64,000 nt of DNA, from assembly GCF_032362555.1 (NCBI RefSeq), contig NC_083533.1, positions 3,663,001 to 3,727,000 of the forward strand, in the 5' to 3' direction. Source of the stretch: Amyelois transitella (taxonomy: Eukaryota > Arthropoda > Insecta > Lepidoptera > Pyralidae). Below, piece after piece: positions 27,101-30,745 of the stretch; positions within the stretch are counted from its first letter, which is position 1; every line of letters starts with the position of its first letter. The translations under genes and the position numbers were made by a program. The notes below the pieces were generated by a model. It saw only the letters and a program-made list of their open reading frames with translations. It was not told the DNA's origin and searched no databases.

Positions 27101-28898
27101 CATGTGACCTTATCATTTGCTGATAAAAATGTTAAAATAGTTTTCAAACATTATAATTATTTTTACTTGCAATGTTTTTTGTGTCGTGTGTCTCCCGGCA
27201 CTAAAGAATAGGACCTCTTCATCTCTTTCCCGTTGATGTCGTAAAAGGCGACTAAGGGATAAGCTAATAAACTAACTCGGGATACTTCTTGTTCTTGATG
27301 GGCTAGTTACCTGTGACTACATATTCGATTTTCAATTCCATAATCAAGCCACTGCTGAATGTGGCTTCTAGTATTTTCCAGACTGTTGGCTCTGTCTACC
27401 TCGTTAGGGATAAAGACACTGAACAAAGCTGAACATGGCCTAAGTCTTTGCAAAACTGTGAGGTGTGTCTACCTGATTATATGTATGTATGAATTTATAG
27501 TTAAACTTAGACCAATGCAAAGCATATTTTTAAATTCAGATTTACCTCCAGTGAGCATATTTTTAATTATAGGAAACATGTCTCACAGGACTTCTAAATA
27601 TAGAATCTTCTAAATATTGTTATTAGTATTTTTCAAAAATAACATCTTCATGATATGTATATTCGCCCATTGCGGCATTTGCCCCTCCAATATCTTTACA
27701 CCTAACTCTATCAAAGGTTTTTTGGCCCAACTAACAAAACTAACATACATACCTATAATCACGTCTATATCACTTGCGGGGTAGACAGGGCCAACAGTTT
27801 TGAAAAGAGGATAGGCCAATTATAAGATCTAGGTATTTGTGTAACCCCTGATCAGGAAACTGGCTGTAACCATGACCCTGGGCCCCCTTTCCAAAGTGAT
27901 TTCAATAGAGCATGAAGATTACAGATGTTTAAAGGAAGAAGAGAAAACTTTCAACCAAATTATTAGGTAAAATGTGTAAAAAAGTCAAGTCTACACCATT
28001 TTTTTTTTGTTCTGCCTTCGGCTTAGCTAATGTTCACATTTTAATCTATGTTTTTCTAAAACCTGATTGATGACAGATTCCACGAAATGCTAACTTCCAC
28101 ATATAGAACAGCATGACTGAATATTGTTAACATTGTTCAGGTCAAAAGTAAGTTTATTTTTCGAAAATTTATTAAAGCACACCATAACTATATCACAAGA
28201 ACTGTCGTACATTCATGATTACCCATTTTCTTGTGCTTTTAAGGAACTTCGGGGGTCGAAGAGTATATTAAAAAATTTCCTAGTAATTTTTTGTCAGGAA
28301 AATTTCAATTTGGTGGAAGATTCAGGGGGAGGAACTGAATTTCACTCAAATATCTGGGGTTTTCAAAATTTGTGTGCAGCGACTATAATTTAATTACAAG
28401 TAGCCCCAGATATCACATATCAATGTTGTAAGTACTTCTCTAAGTATAGCCAACATAGCCGTGACGAATTAAATTCAGAAATAGAATGAATGCAATCTTC
28501 ACGGCCTATTTTGGTTTTGAGTAAGTAATCAGTTCTATCAGAATGTTCTAGTAATTATTATATTTTATCAAATTAAACTGAAAGTAAGCGAACTGATCAT
28601 AAAATTTCCGACGGTATAATAAGGTAATTTGTTAAGTGTGATCCATGTGTGCTTTTGGGAAAAATACAACCAATTTGGTGAAAACCTTTTGCGACAGCGT
28701 ATCTACAATCATTTTATTCAGGAGGATATGAATATATAAAGGGAAAGGAAATGGAATTAAAATAATGAAGAATAATAAATTTTGTACATATTGCAAATGT
28801 AAATAATAGTAAAGAAAATGGCTGCGCGCAAGTACTCACAGTGGTTCCAATATGGACGTCAACCAAGACTTGAAAGCGTCTGGATTTTCTATAATCAT
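148..28898 (-). CDS. RBM26: RBM26/RBM27 (swm) homolog, exons 1-17, 3' end outside window
   Basis: Nuclear RNA-binding protein; the vertebrate family is linked to the ZFC3H1-MTR4 (PAXT) nuclear RNA decay branch, and the fly gene is swm. Exons in transcript order: 28840-28898, 22028-22146, 21226-21372, 20651-20808, 20094-20168, 19458-19543, 18348-18437, 17074-17217, 12496-12587, 11407-11520, 9956-10061, 9378-9457, 8068-8201, 7567-7698, 6122-6247, 5445-5616, 148-266. All have AG/GT borders and compatible phases, giving 1953 nt or 651 codons. Residues 1-85 are the PWI-like N-terminus (MIIENPDAFKSWL, CDADPAALAKYV). An RS/RD/RE-rich stretch spans about 185-315. One CCCH finger uses C319, C328, C334 and H338. 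A family motif KKNFDYNR precedes an RRM at about 436-510 (LNNRFIKVFW). A glutamine- and lysine-rich predicted coiled coil starts near 577. The start is the ATG at 28896-28898. The C-terminal part lies below position 148. Introns are packed with transposons. Confidence 0.93.
305..352 (+). repeat. Fragment of LINE 3'-end repeat family L
   Basis: This short stretch (ATTCGTATTGAAATAACTAG onward) is nearly identical to the start of the longer copy at 6295-6552 and to the reverse copy at 46583-46860. It is a truncated piece lying in the intron below exon 16. Confidence 0.5.
547..768 (+). repeat. Two-copy 111-bp tandem duplication
   Basis: Two copies (547-657 and 658-768) both start GTTCCGTTTCATACGCCTCG and end near AAACGAAACGTCATGC, with a few substitutions and small indels. 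It lies just upstream of the Helitron coding remnant and may be part of that element's 5' subterminal region. The 5' TC end of the Helitron could not be located. The small ORF here is not treated as a gene. Confidence 0.8.
995..1684 (+). pseudogene. Helitron Rep/helicase protein, N-terminal fragment
   Basis: This 229-codon frame from ATG 995 matches the region before the Rep nuclease of insect Helitron proteins (LPPGFFTYRVQGQIYIKTGS; DPLAFPLLFPNGELGW; RSRLTMLQFYQYRLAVRENF). After residue 219 it leaves the family and stops at 1682-1684. The HUH nuclease with its HxH and paired-tyrosine motifs should follow but is absent. The frame overlaps the helicase frame by 34 bases in another register, which marks the internal deletion at about 1650-1690. 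It is a remnant rather than a functional gene. Confidence 0.8.
1651..3573 (+). CDS. Helitron Pif1-like SF1B helicase domain, N-terminally truncated
   Basis: This 640-codon open frame is the C-terminal helicase half of a Helitron transposase. Walker A GPGGTGKT is at residues 212-219, Walker B with IIWDEAP around D292, GDFRQ at 328-332, and the motif V/VI region MTINKSQGQTF ... LYVAFSRV starts near 572. The stretch before Walker A (SDRERYYLRLLLLHVKGPT) is the usual linker between Rep and helicase. No stop or frameshift interrupts it, though the nuclease half is gone. The ATG at 1651 is simply the first in this frame after the deletion junction and need not be a real start. In a living Helitron this domain unwinds DNA during rolling-circle transposition. 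Confidence 0.82.
   Translation: MRISQSAADKVIARMYNYSFSDRERYYLRLLLLHVKGPTCFTDVRTYENIIYNSFREAAQARGLLFDDQEWERCLDEAIGFKLPRQLRQLFALICVFCEVTDPNALWEKFASYFIEDFTRSHPEILSKQLALQEIDETLKLHGKRLTDFGLPEPDISENDVLLSDPVYDCELEKANGYEKYQKLNTEQKYVVDTILNAVNNHTEKKLFYLDGPGGTGKTFVFTTILHILRSENKICLPIAFSGIAATLLDGGRTAHSRFKIPINSDADSTSHMSLGSPAAKLLKETHLIIWDEAPMTKCQDIVVVDRLLQDIMKNKLPFGGKTLLFAGDFRQILPVVVNGSRNDIIKASIKHFSMWPNFTQLQLTHNMRAYDDLEFAQWVLKVGDGSANVDGDDHIELPQRCIVDNSILDHIFGVSLNMNDYKSYSMKAILTPKNDDCFQLNDQVVEKIPGLLKIYESSDAVVEDDHNDVLNYPVEYLNSITPAGLPPHILKLKVGCIVMLLRNLNPTIGLCNGTRLIVRALASRVIDAEIICGSHVGTRVFIPRIRLQPSNSQLPFKFSRLQFPIRIAFAMTINKSQGQTFDKIGIFLPNPVFTHGQLYVAFSRVRRFDDVKIQIINTTEQGLNGDKYLTKNIIYREIL
3617..4366 (+). repeat. Three-copy tandem repeat in Helitron 3' region
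   Basis: Units begin CCTTTGCCAAATTCTTGGAT at 3617, 3855 and 4138 (spacing 238 and 283). Each contains the inverted repeat ATTGTAAAATTACAAT or a close variant. The second unit has an extra internal duplication of about 45 bp ending GTTATGTTAGTTTATT. The short ORFs in it are repeat artefacts. Confidence 0.88.
4598..4685 (-). mobile_element. Lep1-type Helitron fragment
   Basis: The text around GGACCAGTAGTTTCTG and GCGCGTTCAAACAAACAAAC matches the 5' part of the reverse-oriented Helitrons at 11659-11926 and 21693-21956. It is the remaining flank of a copy interrupted by the larger Helitron. Confidence 0.6.
4686..4955 (-). mobile_element. SINE family A copy
   Basis: Family A is about 270 bp: it starts GTGCCGTGTGGTTCCCGGCA, contains GGATGTCGTAAAAGGCGACT and GGCTCTGTCTACCCCGCAAG, and ends in (TATG)n. 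This copy is reversed and nearly full length. Confidence 0.8.
5253..5430 (+). mobile_element. RTE-type LINE, 5'-truncated 3' end
   Basis: It matches the C-terminal coding end of the RTE element seen at 35636-35967 (CTTGATCAAATTAAGGACGT onward), with a deletion near 5310, and ends in TATGTATGTATG. The tail stops about 15 bp from the splice donor of RBM26 exon 16 (5445-5616). Confidence 0.78.
5733..5981. mobile_element. MITE with ACAGGGTGAC terminus, truncated copy
   Basis: It begins TATACAGGGTGACTTTTTAT and shares about 230 bp with 29284-29758, including ACTCATCTAAAGGATATTTA and CATTCAGCTGAGCGATCTCG. The right terminus is missing and it runs into a tRNA-type SINE. Confidence 0.65.
5985..6092 (-). 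mobile_element. tRNA-derived SINE family B, fragment
   Basis: It contains the reverse of the B box GGTTCGAATCCCGGCCAGGG and part of the tail (TTTTATAATAAATG). The head is cut off at 6092, close to the low end of RBM26 exon 15 (6122). Confidence 0.75.
6295..6552 (+). mobile_element. LINE 3'-end repeat family L with (TCTAT)n tail
   Basis: The copy contains TTCTACACATGCGCTTTGGA between CCGCTTC and GAAGCGG, which can pair as a hairpin. GTGACGTCAATAAGTGATAC follows, then a TCTATTCTATTCTA tail. Related copies are at 46583-46860 and flanking 12642-14496. No coding frame remains. Confidence 0.7.
6551..6688 (-). mobile_element. SINE family A, truncated
   Basis: A reverse copy running from CACGTCTATATCCCGTGCGG to GTTGCTAGCCCATCGCC, immediately after the (TCTAT)n tail of the preceding LINE end. 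The 5' half is missing. Confidence 0.7.
6692..6920 (+). mobile_element. Non-autonomous Helitron-like repeat
   Basis: It runs from TATAAAATTCTCGTGTCACA to GGCAAAACAACGTTTGCTGG. The same family appears reversed at 20841-21043 and 36889-37085, where the CTAG end is intact. Here the 3' end is mutated. Confidence 0.6.
6936..7140 (+). mobile_element. Lep1-type non-autonomous Helitron
   Basis: It starts TCCTACTAATATTATAAATG and ends with hairpin sequence ACGCGGACGGAGTCGCGGGC followed by GGCCTTTAG, a mutated CTAG end. The same family lies reversed at 18482-18682 and 52941-53138. Confidence 0.75.
7178..7285 (+). mobile_element. RTE 3'-end fragment
   Basis: AATGTGGATGAAGTGAGGGA through CGTGATTTTATGTATTATGT matches the last 90 bp and (ATGT)n tail of the RTE copies elsewhere. 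Confidence 0.7.
8242..8490 (-). mobile_element. SINE family A copy
   Basis: Nearly full-length reverse copy from ACATATGGTCACGTCTATAT to GTGCCGGGAACCACACGGC. It begins 40 bp from the acceptor of RBM26 exon 13 (8068-8201). Confidence 0.82.
8558..8815 (-). mobile_element. tRNA-derived SINE family B
   Basis: Read on the minus strand it opens with a tRNA-like head. The A box is TGGCGCAGCGGTAGTGCG, and the B-box region reads GGTTCGATTCC (variant of GGTTCGAATCC). The tRNA-unrelated body follows (TATCGTTGAGTTAGTATCTC) with a TATATTTATT tail. Introns and anticodon structure of a true tRNA gene are not apparent. Confidence 0.85.
9590..9770 (+). mobile_element. 3' UTR fragment of the Jockey/CR1-type LINE
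   Basis: GTTGACGGTTATTGAAGAAA, GCTGCAGTGCAGTTTGTTAC and TTTGACGTCAACC match the 3' UTR of the LINE at 48645-51933 in reverse. The hairpin is partly lost. It is a dead 5'-truncated insertion in an RBM26 intron. Confidence 0.65.
9813..9955 (+). mobile_element. SINE family A, 5'-truncated, tail abuts RBM26 exon 11
   Basis: The 3' half of the SINE (GGCGATGAGCTAGCAACCTG ... GGATATAGACGTGACAATAT) ends in TATGTATGTATGTAC, which directly touches exon 11 at 9956. Read on the gene strand, the tail supplies the donor GTACATACATACAT. Confidence 0.82.
10140..10322 (+). mobile_element. SINE family A, 3'-truncated
   Basis: It begins CCGTGTGGTTCCCGGCACCA and runs to AAACAGCTGAATG, lacking the last third and tail. 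Confidence 0.78.
10540..10740 (+). repeat. Two-copy tandem duplication of about 100 bp
   Basis: Units begin AGCTTGTAGTAGCAGT (about 10542) and AGCTTTTAGTAGCAGT (about 10640). Both contain AATGAATGCCCGCCC, ATCCGTCGCTTTTT and GCTCTAAATAAACA. A third start (GCTTGTAGTAGCAGTTACA) adjoins SINE B at about 10726. No gene is visible here. Confidence 0.8.
10759..11010 (+). mobile_element. tRNA-derived SINE family B, full length
   Basis: It starts GGCACCTGTGGCGCAGCGGA (A box). GGTTCAAATCC (B box) follows, then GGCCAGGGCATGATGAGAAA, TATCGTTGAGTTAGTATCTC and a tail GTCCCGTATATATTTATTTT. Confidence 0.88.
11025..11360 (+). mobile_element. SINE family A with short foreign insert
   Basis: A near-complete SINE A (11025-11263) is followed by about 48 bp of Helitron-like text (CCGAAACGGCTTGACCGATT). 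A second SINE A 3' end with TATGTATGTATG follows (11312-11360). The tail lies about 45 bp from the donor of RBM26 exon 10 (11407-11520). Confidence 0.7.
11563..12035 (+). mobile_element. MITE family C copy, split by a Helitron
   Basis: The left half begins TACAGGAAGTATAGTTGTTA and the right half ends GGTTGCCTACACAG. The centre holds ACAACCGTTGC, a variant of the family palindrome. A Lep1-type Helitron (11659-11926) interrupts it. Other copies are at 14612-14838 and at 48504-48644 plus 51934-51991. Confidence 0.72.
11659..11926 (-). mobile_element. Lep1-type non-autonomous Helitron
   Basis: On the plus strand it opens CTAGCTGTGCCCGCGACTTC (reverse of the 3' CTAG end and hairpin) and closes with ATAATATTAGTTTAGA (reverse of the 5' TCTAAACTAATATTAT). 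It inserted between A and T inside MITE family C. Confidence 0.82.
12076..12350 (+). mobile_element. SINE family A copy
   Basis: Near full length: GTGCCGTGTGGTTCCCGGCA to AAGGGATACAGACG with a short TATGTATCAATGTATG tail. It carries many substitutions. Confidence 0.8.
12605..12641 (+). mobile_element. LINE repeat family L, left piece before Sola-like insertion
   Basis: ATTAGTTTGTTCCGCCGCTT and CTTCTACACAT match 6415-6445. The right piece resumes at 14497 with ACATGCGCTTTGGAAGC, showing that the intervening element was inserted here. Confidence 0.8.
12642..14496 (+). mobile_element. DNA transposon, Sola-like, internally deleted
   Basis: The ends are 32-bp inverted repeats differing at one base: CGCTCATTTGGTGGAACATT ... 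at 12642-12673 and its complement at 14465-14496. A 4-bp target duplication ACAT lies at 12638-12641 and 14497-14500, and the uninterrupted target ACACATGCGC is visible at 6440. Subterminal ACAATGACGGAATTG-like words recur inside (for example near 12950 and 14262). It encodes a partial transposase. A 4-bp duplication suits the Sola superfamily; that assignment is inference. Confidence 0.85.
13142..13933 (+). pseudogene. Partial transposase of the Sola-like element
   Basis: Exon fragment 13142-13254 encodes EIGSCVYKFLQNISENYP and then YTDNCGGQQKNR. A 105-bp intron (GT at 13255, AG at 13358-13359) follows. Exon 13360-13933 then continues FILSMYLYAVKSL ... FLIRGHTQNEGD. The D-N-C-GGQ-KN block followed by a GHTQNEGD block is typical of an RNase-H-fold DDE transposase seen in many insect elements; the aspartates are the likely metal ligands. 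The last part is lysine-rich. The N-terminal half is missing: a stop lies just upstream (13139-13141), with no acceptor that would join another coding block. The family name is uncertain. Confidence 0.72.
14497..14614 (+). mobile_element. LINE repeat family L, right piece with tail
   Basis: It resumes ACATGCGCTTTGGAAGCGGC, then GTGACGTCAATAAGTGATAC and a TCTATTCTATTC tail. It is the continuation of 12605-12641. Confidence 0.8.
14612..14838 (-). mobile_element. MITE family C copy
   Basis: Reverse copy from GTGTAGGCAACC to TATACTTCCTACAA, with the centre GCAACGGTTGCC. Short inverted ends TGTAGG/CCTACA bound all copies seen. It is the only copy here without a later insertion. Confidence 0.72.
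14866..15040 (+). mobile_element. SINE family A, degenerate
   Basis: Weakly matching family A from TTATACCACTCCATATCTTA to CTTAAAGACTGTC, with many changes. It lies directly before a SINE of family D. Confidence 0.55.
15040..15395 (+). mobile_element. SINE-like repeat family D
   Basis: A tRNA-like head with B box GGTTCAAATCCCAATTCGGCC is followed by GTGAGGGAAAACATCGTGAG, CCTGCATTCAG and TCTGCAAAGGTTGCGGAGGC. The family is seen elsewhere at 32560-32790, 33645-33850, 40430-40552, 58690-59010 and 59905-60040. The end of this copy passes directly into the 92-bp tandem array. Confidence 0.7.
15364..16243 (+). repeat. 92-bp tandem array, about 9.6 units
   Basis: Units start ATGCAAAAACCTGACTCACC at 15384, 15476, 15568, 15660, 15752, 15844, 15936, 16028, 16120 and 16212, exactly 92 bp apart. 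I see no differences among the full units. The unit is the tail segment of repeat family D (GACTCACCCAATCCAGGATC ... CAAAGGCACACCTCGGTCTC). Each unit yields the same 65-codon ORF as an artefact of periodicity. The array lies in the intron between RBM26 exons 8 and 9. Confidence 0.96.
16244..16500 (+). mobile_element. Repeat family D, second partial copy
   Basis: After GATCCGATCCGATCTCGG the text returns to the family D body (GAGGGAAAACATCGTGAAGG, GGTGAGATTTATCTGCAAAA) and one diverged 92-bp-like unit. It ends in short AACCCAAGAGAAAGATGTAA-type repeats. Confidence 0.65.
16557..16582 (-). pseudogene. Duplicated end of RBM26 exon 8 with its splice donor
   Basis: About 70 bp around this point repeat the exon 8/intron border at 17040-17100, including the coding end GTCACCCTCTCTAGGGACAG and the donor GTGCGG. 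The copy lies in the intron below the true exon. It carries no acceptor and is presumably not spliced. Confidence 0.78.
16620..17029. mobile_element. hAT-type MITE, 410 bp
   Basis: The ends TAGGGTTCAAAA and (reverse) TAGCGTTGAAAA form an imperfect 12-bp inverted repeat. An exact 8-bp target duplication CCCTATCC lies at 16612-16619 and 17030-17037. The interior is AT-rich with no coding frame. It inserted into the duplicated exon 8 flank, 45 bp from the donor of exon 8. Confidence 0.8.
17254..17465 (-). mobile_element. Lep1-type Helitron, variant
   Basis: Plus-strand text ATAGCGGCCCGCCCCGGCTT ... CTTTATTATTAGTGTGGA is the reverse of a TCC...CTAT-ended element. The terminal CTAG is mutated to ATAG. 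Confidence 0.65.
17478..17730 (+). mobile_element. SINE family A copy
   Basis: GCCGTGTGGTTCCCGGCTAT to GGGATACAGACGTGTGACTT. The tail is degenerate. Confidence 0.78.
17800..18100 (+). repeat. Mixed repeat remnants
   Basis: TTTATTTAAAC..TTATTGCACAAAA..AAATGTA occurs at 17806 and 17980, and also at 9230-9290. The second copy has TATCTACCAGTCAACCATTG, shared with 9300. A truncated SINE A 3' end lies between them (17880-17975). Confidence 0.6.
18482..18682 (-). mobile_element. Lep1-type Helitron
   Basis: Opens CTAGAGGCCGCCCGCGACTT and closes TAGTACCTAGTAGGA on the plus strand, the reverse of a TCCTACTA...CTAG element. It sits 45 bp from RBM26 exon 7 (18348-18437) on its acceptor side. Confidence 0.8.
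18690..18985 (+). mobile_element. RTE-type LINE 3' end
   Basis: It encodes the end of an RTE protein (HVERMNESRLTKQIHKESAE, VGRPRRTYLDQIEDVLVKG, EVCRDRGEWKEVVSAYPSGK, stop) followed by TTATGTATGTATGTA. It is 5'-truncated and has a small indel near 18845. Confidence 0.85.
19568..19803 (-). mobile_element. tRNA-derived SINE family B
   Basis: Reverse copy from ATATACACGGGACAAATTAC to CTACCGCTGCGCCACAG. The head is 5'-GC-poor and mutated (AGAAATCGTC). Confidence 0.83.
20207..20397 (+). mobile_element. SINE family A, 5'-truncated
   Basis: GTCGTAAAAGGCGACTAAGG to GACTATATGTATGTAG, between RBM26 exons 4 and 5, about 35 bp from the acceptor of exon 5. Confidence 0.8.
20424..20572 (-). mobile_element. 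Lep1-type Helitron, truncated
   Basis: CTAGCTGCGCCCGCGTGGAA to TTATAAAATCCTAAAGCG. It lacks the 5' TC end, and part of the hairpin has been deleted. Confidence 0.65.
20841..21043 (-). mobile_element. Non-autonomous Helitron, second family
   Basis: CTAGCTGTCCCGGCAAACGT to GAATTTTATATATAAGA on the plus strand. Copies are at 6692-6920 and 36889-37085. It lies 32 bp from RBM26 exon 4. Confidence 0.75.
21455..21605 (-). mobile_element. SINE family A, truncated and diverged
   Basis: ATACATATAGTCATGCCTTG to GCCCATCGCCTACAAGAGG, with internal deletions, near the acceptor of RBM26 exon 3. Confidence 0.65.
21693..21956 (-). mobile_element. Lep1-type Helitron, full length
   Basis: CTAGCTGTGCCCGCGACTTC to TATAATATTAGTATAGA on the plus strand: both ends of the family are intact (5' TCTATACTAATATTATA, 3' CTAG with hairpin). 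Confidence 0.85.
22228..22318 (-). mobile_element. SINE family A, left part before Copia
   Basis: CACGTCTATATCCCATGCGG to CATTCAGCTCTTTGTCTT. The right part continues at 26701-26815, so Copia inserted into this SINE. Confidence 0.75.
22319..22504 (+). repeat. Copia 5' LTR
   Basis: TGTTAGAGATTTGTGAACGC ... TCTAAAATCATCA, 186 bp. It has TG...CA ends and a late AATAAA word. Confidence 0.95.
22505..22516 (+). promoter_or_regulatory. Copia primer binding site
   Basis: TGGTAGCAGAGC immediately follows the LTR and is complementary to the 3' end of animal initiator methionine tRNA (GCUCUGCUACCA). This is the usual priming position for minus-strand DNA synthesis. Confidence 0.9.
22655..26530 (+). 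CDS. Copia gag-pol polyprotein
   Basis: This 1291-aa single frame starts at ATG 22655, 150 nt after the LTR. Gag spans about 1-200. A CCHC knuckle CYKCNKHGHIAKNC is at 207-220. The aspartic protease motif DSGAS starts at 261. The integrase zinc-binding region begins near H394 (WHRRMGHL ... CITC), and the catalytic triad D458, D521 and E557 has the expected D-35-E spacing. Reverse transcriptase has WVDD at 970-973. RNase H has the first aspartate in DADWASD at 1136, then STAEAEYMA and YCDNQSAIKLA. The domain order PR-IN-RT-RH is diagnostic of Copia. The frame ends within the 3' LTR (VGSVRDL, stop at 26528-26530). No stop or frameshift interrupts it, so it may be active. Confidence 0.96.
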   Translation: MSNAGHNPFHIDRLVGRDNYASWKFAVQAYFELEELWCCVTGTNSDTKKETKAKSKLILLLDPINYVHVQNAITCKDVWENLEKAFDDSGLYRRVALLRDLITTTLDSSRNVDDYVNKIMSSAHKLRNIKFNIDDEWLGTLMLAGLPETYKPMIMGLESSGIKISADAIKTKLLQEVQCSESSAFFTRKKGVSHVKNILKFNKGPRCYKCNKHGHIAKNCYSNVNKKNLESKNKEESKEIGFIAAFSASSQSMHPDLWYVDSGASMHMTNNCQSMYDVTSPPIPSITVASKTPLPVKSMGKVNLLMQGDEGSKIQVRQVLYIPKLAANLLSVSAMVKNGCKVIFRDKGCDIYDHNNKLLCSATLVNNLYQLDTHREVYCNLTCSNNLNDVVLWHRRMGHLNFTDVNKLPECAEGVNPFPDKSRSSITCITCITGKQSRLPFNNKGTRASEPLQLVHSDLCGPMEQVSLGGMKYFATFIDDYTRKVYVYLLKNKSSVLDVFKDFKSKVENELDRKIKSIRSDNGKEYVGTDFEGFLRKHGIEHQTSTPYTPQQNGLAERMNRSLVERAKCMLFDANLSKQYWAEAIATAAYVINRSPTKSLGGKTPIELWSGRKPNLSNLRIFGSEVMVQIPKERRQKWDAKSRKLIFVGYCESTKGYRVLDPSTNKIIKSRDVVFLESTEGNNNNIYLPCVSNSSPTAVQLPEETCKEEIEENLPESSDDEYQSGDNDDSTYLPEESIELETPIRNINLRPRRNVEYREEDEPDVSYFCPIFNLNDPKTLEEALSSSHADQWKKAMQEEYDSLLQNKTWSLVDLPSDKRALPCKWVFKTKTNEKGEVIRFKARLVIKGYAQKKGSDYEEIYAPVVRYTSIRYLIALAAKYDLEMSQMDAVSAFLQGDIDTEIYMSQPENYRKNNQVCFLHKSIYGLKQASRQWNIKLNSALLNIGLTRSKIDPCLYHLVNHSTMIFIAVWVDDFLIFTSSTITRKEIEEKLKAEFSMKDLGDLKQCIGISISRNRKTGVILLDQEKYINMMLKRFGMSECKPVRTPIEVNEKFEKNSEDRDIDIPYREAVGCLIYLAHVSRPDITFAVSKLSQFCNNPGHQHWLGVKRVMRYLQGTKDLKMCYKREESHSITGYCDADWASDSLDRRSCTGYTFLFQNASISWNSCKQQTVALSTAEAEYMAMASATQEALWLQQLQAELGQGDDGALLIYCDNQSAIKLASTDCYKPRTKHIDIRWHFIRENIVKCKIKFLFVNSCNMVADNLTKGTTFEKHLYCITKMGLRSVGSVRDL
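26515..26700 (+). repeat. Copia 3' LTR
   Basis: 186 bp, preceded by a weak purine tract (GTAGGGAG). It is identical to the 5' LTR except for one base. Confidence 0.95.
26701..26815 (-). mobile_element. SINE family A, right part after Copia
   Basis: It begins with the duplicated GTCTT, then ATGGAATTGAGATTTAAACA, and runs to GCATCCATGGAAAATC, diverged. Confidence 0.65.
26830..27175. other. RBM26 intron 1, no recognised feature
   Basis: AT-rich unique-looking sequence. I see no coding frame, terminal repeats or tRNA-like box. Confidence 0.5.
27180..27490 (+). mobile_element. SINE family A, degenerate
   Basis: GTGTCGTGTGTCTCCCGGCA to ATATGTATGTATG with an internal duplication of the 3' third. 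An old copy. Confidence 0.65.
27490..28839. other. RBM26 intron 1, mostly unique
   Basis: Apart from a short SINE A 3' end (reverse) at about 27750-27815, nothing recognisable is seen. ORFs here are short and show no family motifs. Confidence 0.5.
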
Positions 28899-30745
28899 TT
28901 CGACTCCTTTACTTCACTTGCTTTGGTTAACACAATAATCCATTAAATATCACACTTAAAATTGTAAAATCTGTAAATACACAGCAAATAACTTGAAAAT
29001 AATCTTTCTCAACACGTATGTAAGTAGGTACTGTCTCTTCTCTTCAAGGTACTAATTTTTTTTTGACTGCCAGTGTTGCCAGCTGTCCATGATGAAAATA
29101 CACTAGAGAATTTTTATTGCTTATTTTACCAATCAACATCGGGCAGAAATACACTTTTTGTATGTTTGTAGCGCTATAACTCTCGAATTTAAAATCATAT
29201 AAAGAATCTATCAATAGAATTTATATGTTCGTCGTCACGATATTATCATGTCAGTATTCTCTCGTAGTCTCGTATTCTCTTGTACTTTTAATTTAACTGC
29301 ATAAATTTAACTGTTAAGGGTACTCATCTAAAGGATATTTAAAAACGTTAAAAGAAAAATATCGGTTCATATTTCAGAAAGAACGAAAAAAAATAAAAAT
29401 ATCAAAATCCTTGATCCTAAATACGTCATATCACCCAGGCCGGCGGAAAAGCGACGCGTAAGATTCAGAGGTCAACGACACAATTCATTCAGCTGAGCGA
29501 TCTCGACAACTCAGTACTTTACTTGATCTTGATACTAGAAAAATAATTTAGTTTTCAGAAATTTATTTACATGTTTAGTTTTAATTTCTTTTTGTTGTAT
29601 TGGTCTTTAATAAAGCGTGTGACGTAGTTTTTGAGGGTTTTTTAAAATCTGAAAATGATGACGTTTAATTTAAATAAAAATAGACTCAAACAGCTCAGAA
29701 GCATGGGTATAGTCTATGTTTAAAAGGATGCAGTTGTTTTAAATGTCACCCTGTATAAATTAAAGTATTTAAATGTGCGACGACGACGAATGAAACTCCG
29801 TCCTTGATCTCGGAGAAAAATTACTTAAAAAAGTTCATTCTCTTGTATGAAACGTCTATCTCTATGAACCCGAATGATATAAACTATTTTAAATGCTATA
29901 AAAAAAACAAAGACCTACTAAAACTGTCACAAATATACAAAAACAAGTTAAGTCTAAGTTGTGTATGCCGATTGGTTCTTTAGAATAGGGCCATTTCATC
30001 TCTTTCCCAACGATGTCATATAAGACGACTAAGGTGTATGCTAATAAACTTGGGATTTTTTGGTAGGCGATGAGAAAACAACTACCTAGGCCTCACAGAT
30101 TGACAGTGGTACAGCTCAGTATGCTTATATACTAGCGATACCAGGATCGTGATAATAATGATCAATGTAATATTCCCCATTAATTTTACCTTGGGTTTTG
30201 AATTTTTGATTTTATAAAAATTTTAATGTATGCTAAGTTCGCGGCGAACTACTAATATATAGTAGACACAACCGTTTCTCAGTAGTACCAAATTCGCATT
30301 TATTTTGTTAGAGCTCTAGTAATTTATAATTTACGGTTTACATGTTTGTAAATAATCGAATTTTATTTTTTGTAGTTAGTATCTAGTGCATACTTATTTG
30401 TATTTATCCCGCGCAAAGTCGCAAACTACCTTCGCTTGACTTGTTGCTACTAAATTATAATGCGAATTGCGCATAAAATTCGTCTATAAGATCACTTTTT
30501 TGAACCGTACTCTCGAACTCAATCTACACAGTTGTATTACTAGACTTATTCGTTCAGCGATTCCCTACACTACGTACGTAACGCATAACGTTTTGTTATT
30601 TAGTTCAATTCAATCATTCGTTCGTTTCTTGACTACGGTAGTTTTAGCTAAAGAAAAGGCAATAAAATATTTTAGGAAGGAAAGATATTATTTTCTAGTT
30701 TTCTTTGCATTCAAAAACCATAAATCTAATTCAGAAGCATCCGCT
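28899..30745. promoter_or_regulatory. Divergent intergenic region RBM26/ERH
   Basis: The 1.85 kb between the RBM26 start (leftward) and ERH start (rightward) should hold both promoters. It contains a MITE (29284-29758) and a truncated SINE A (about 29990-30080), followed by AT-rich sequence. No unambiguous TATA box or initiator could be fixed by eye. Confidence 0.45.
29284..29758. mobile_element. MITE with GTCACCCTGTATA end
   Basis: The right end GTCACCCTGTATA is the inverse of the left end of the copy at 5733-5981 (TATACAGGGTGAC), and both then have the word CAACTGCAT. The left end of this copy is eroded. Internal text is shared with 5750-5981 almost word for word. Confidence 0.7.
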
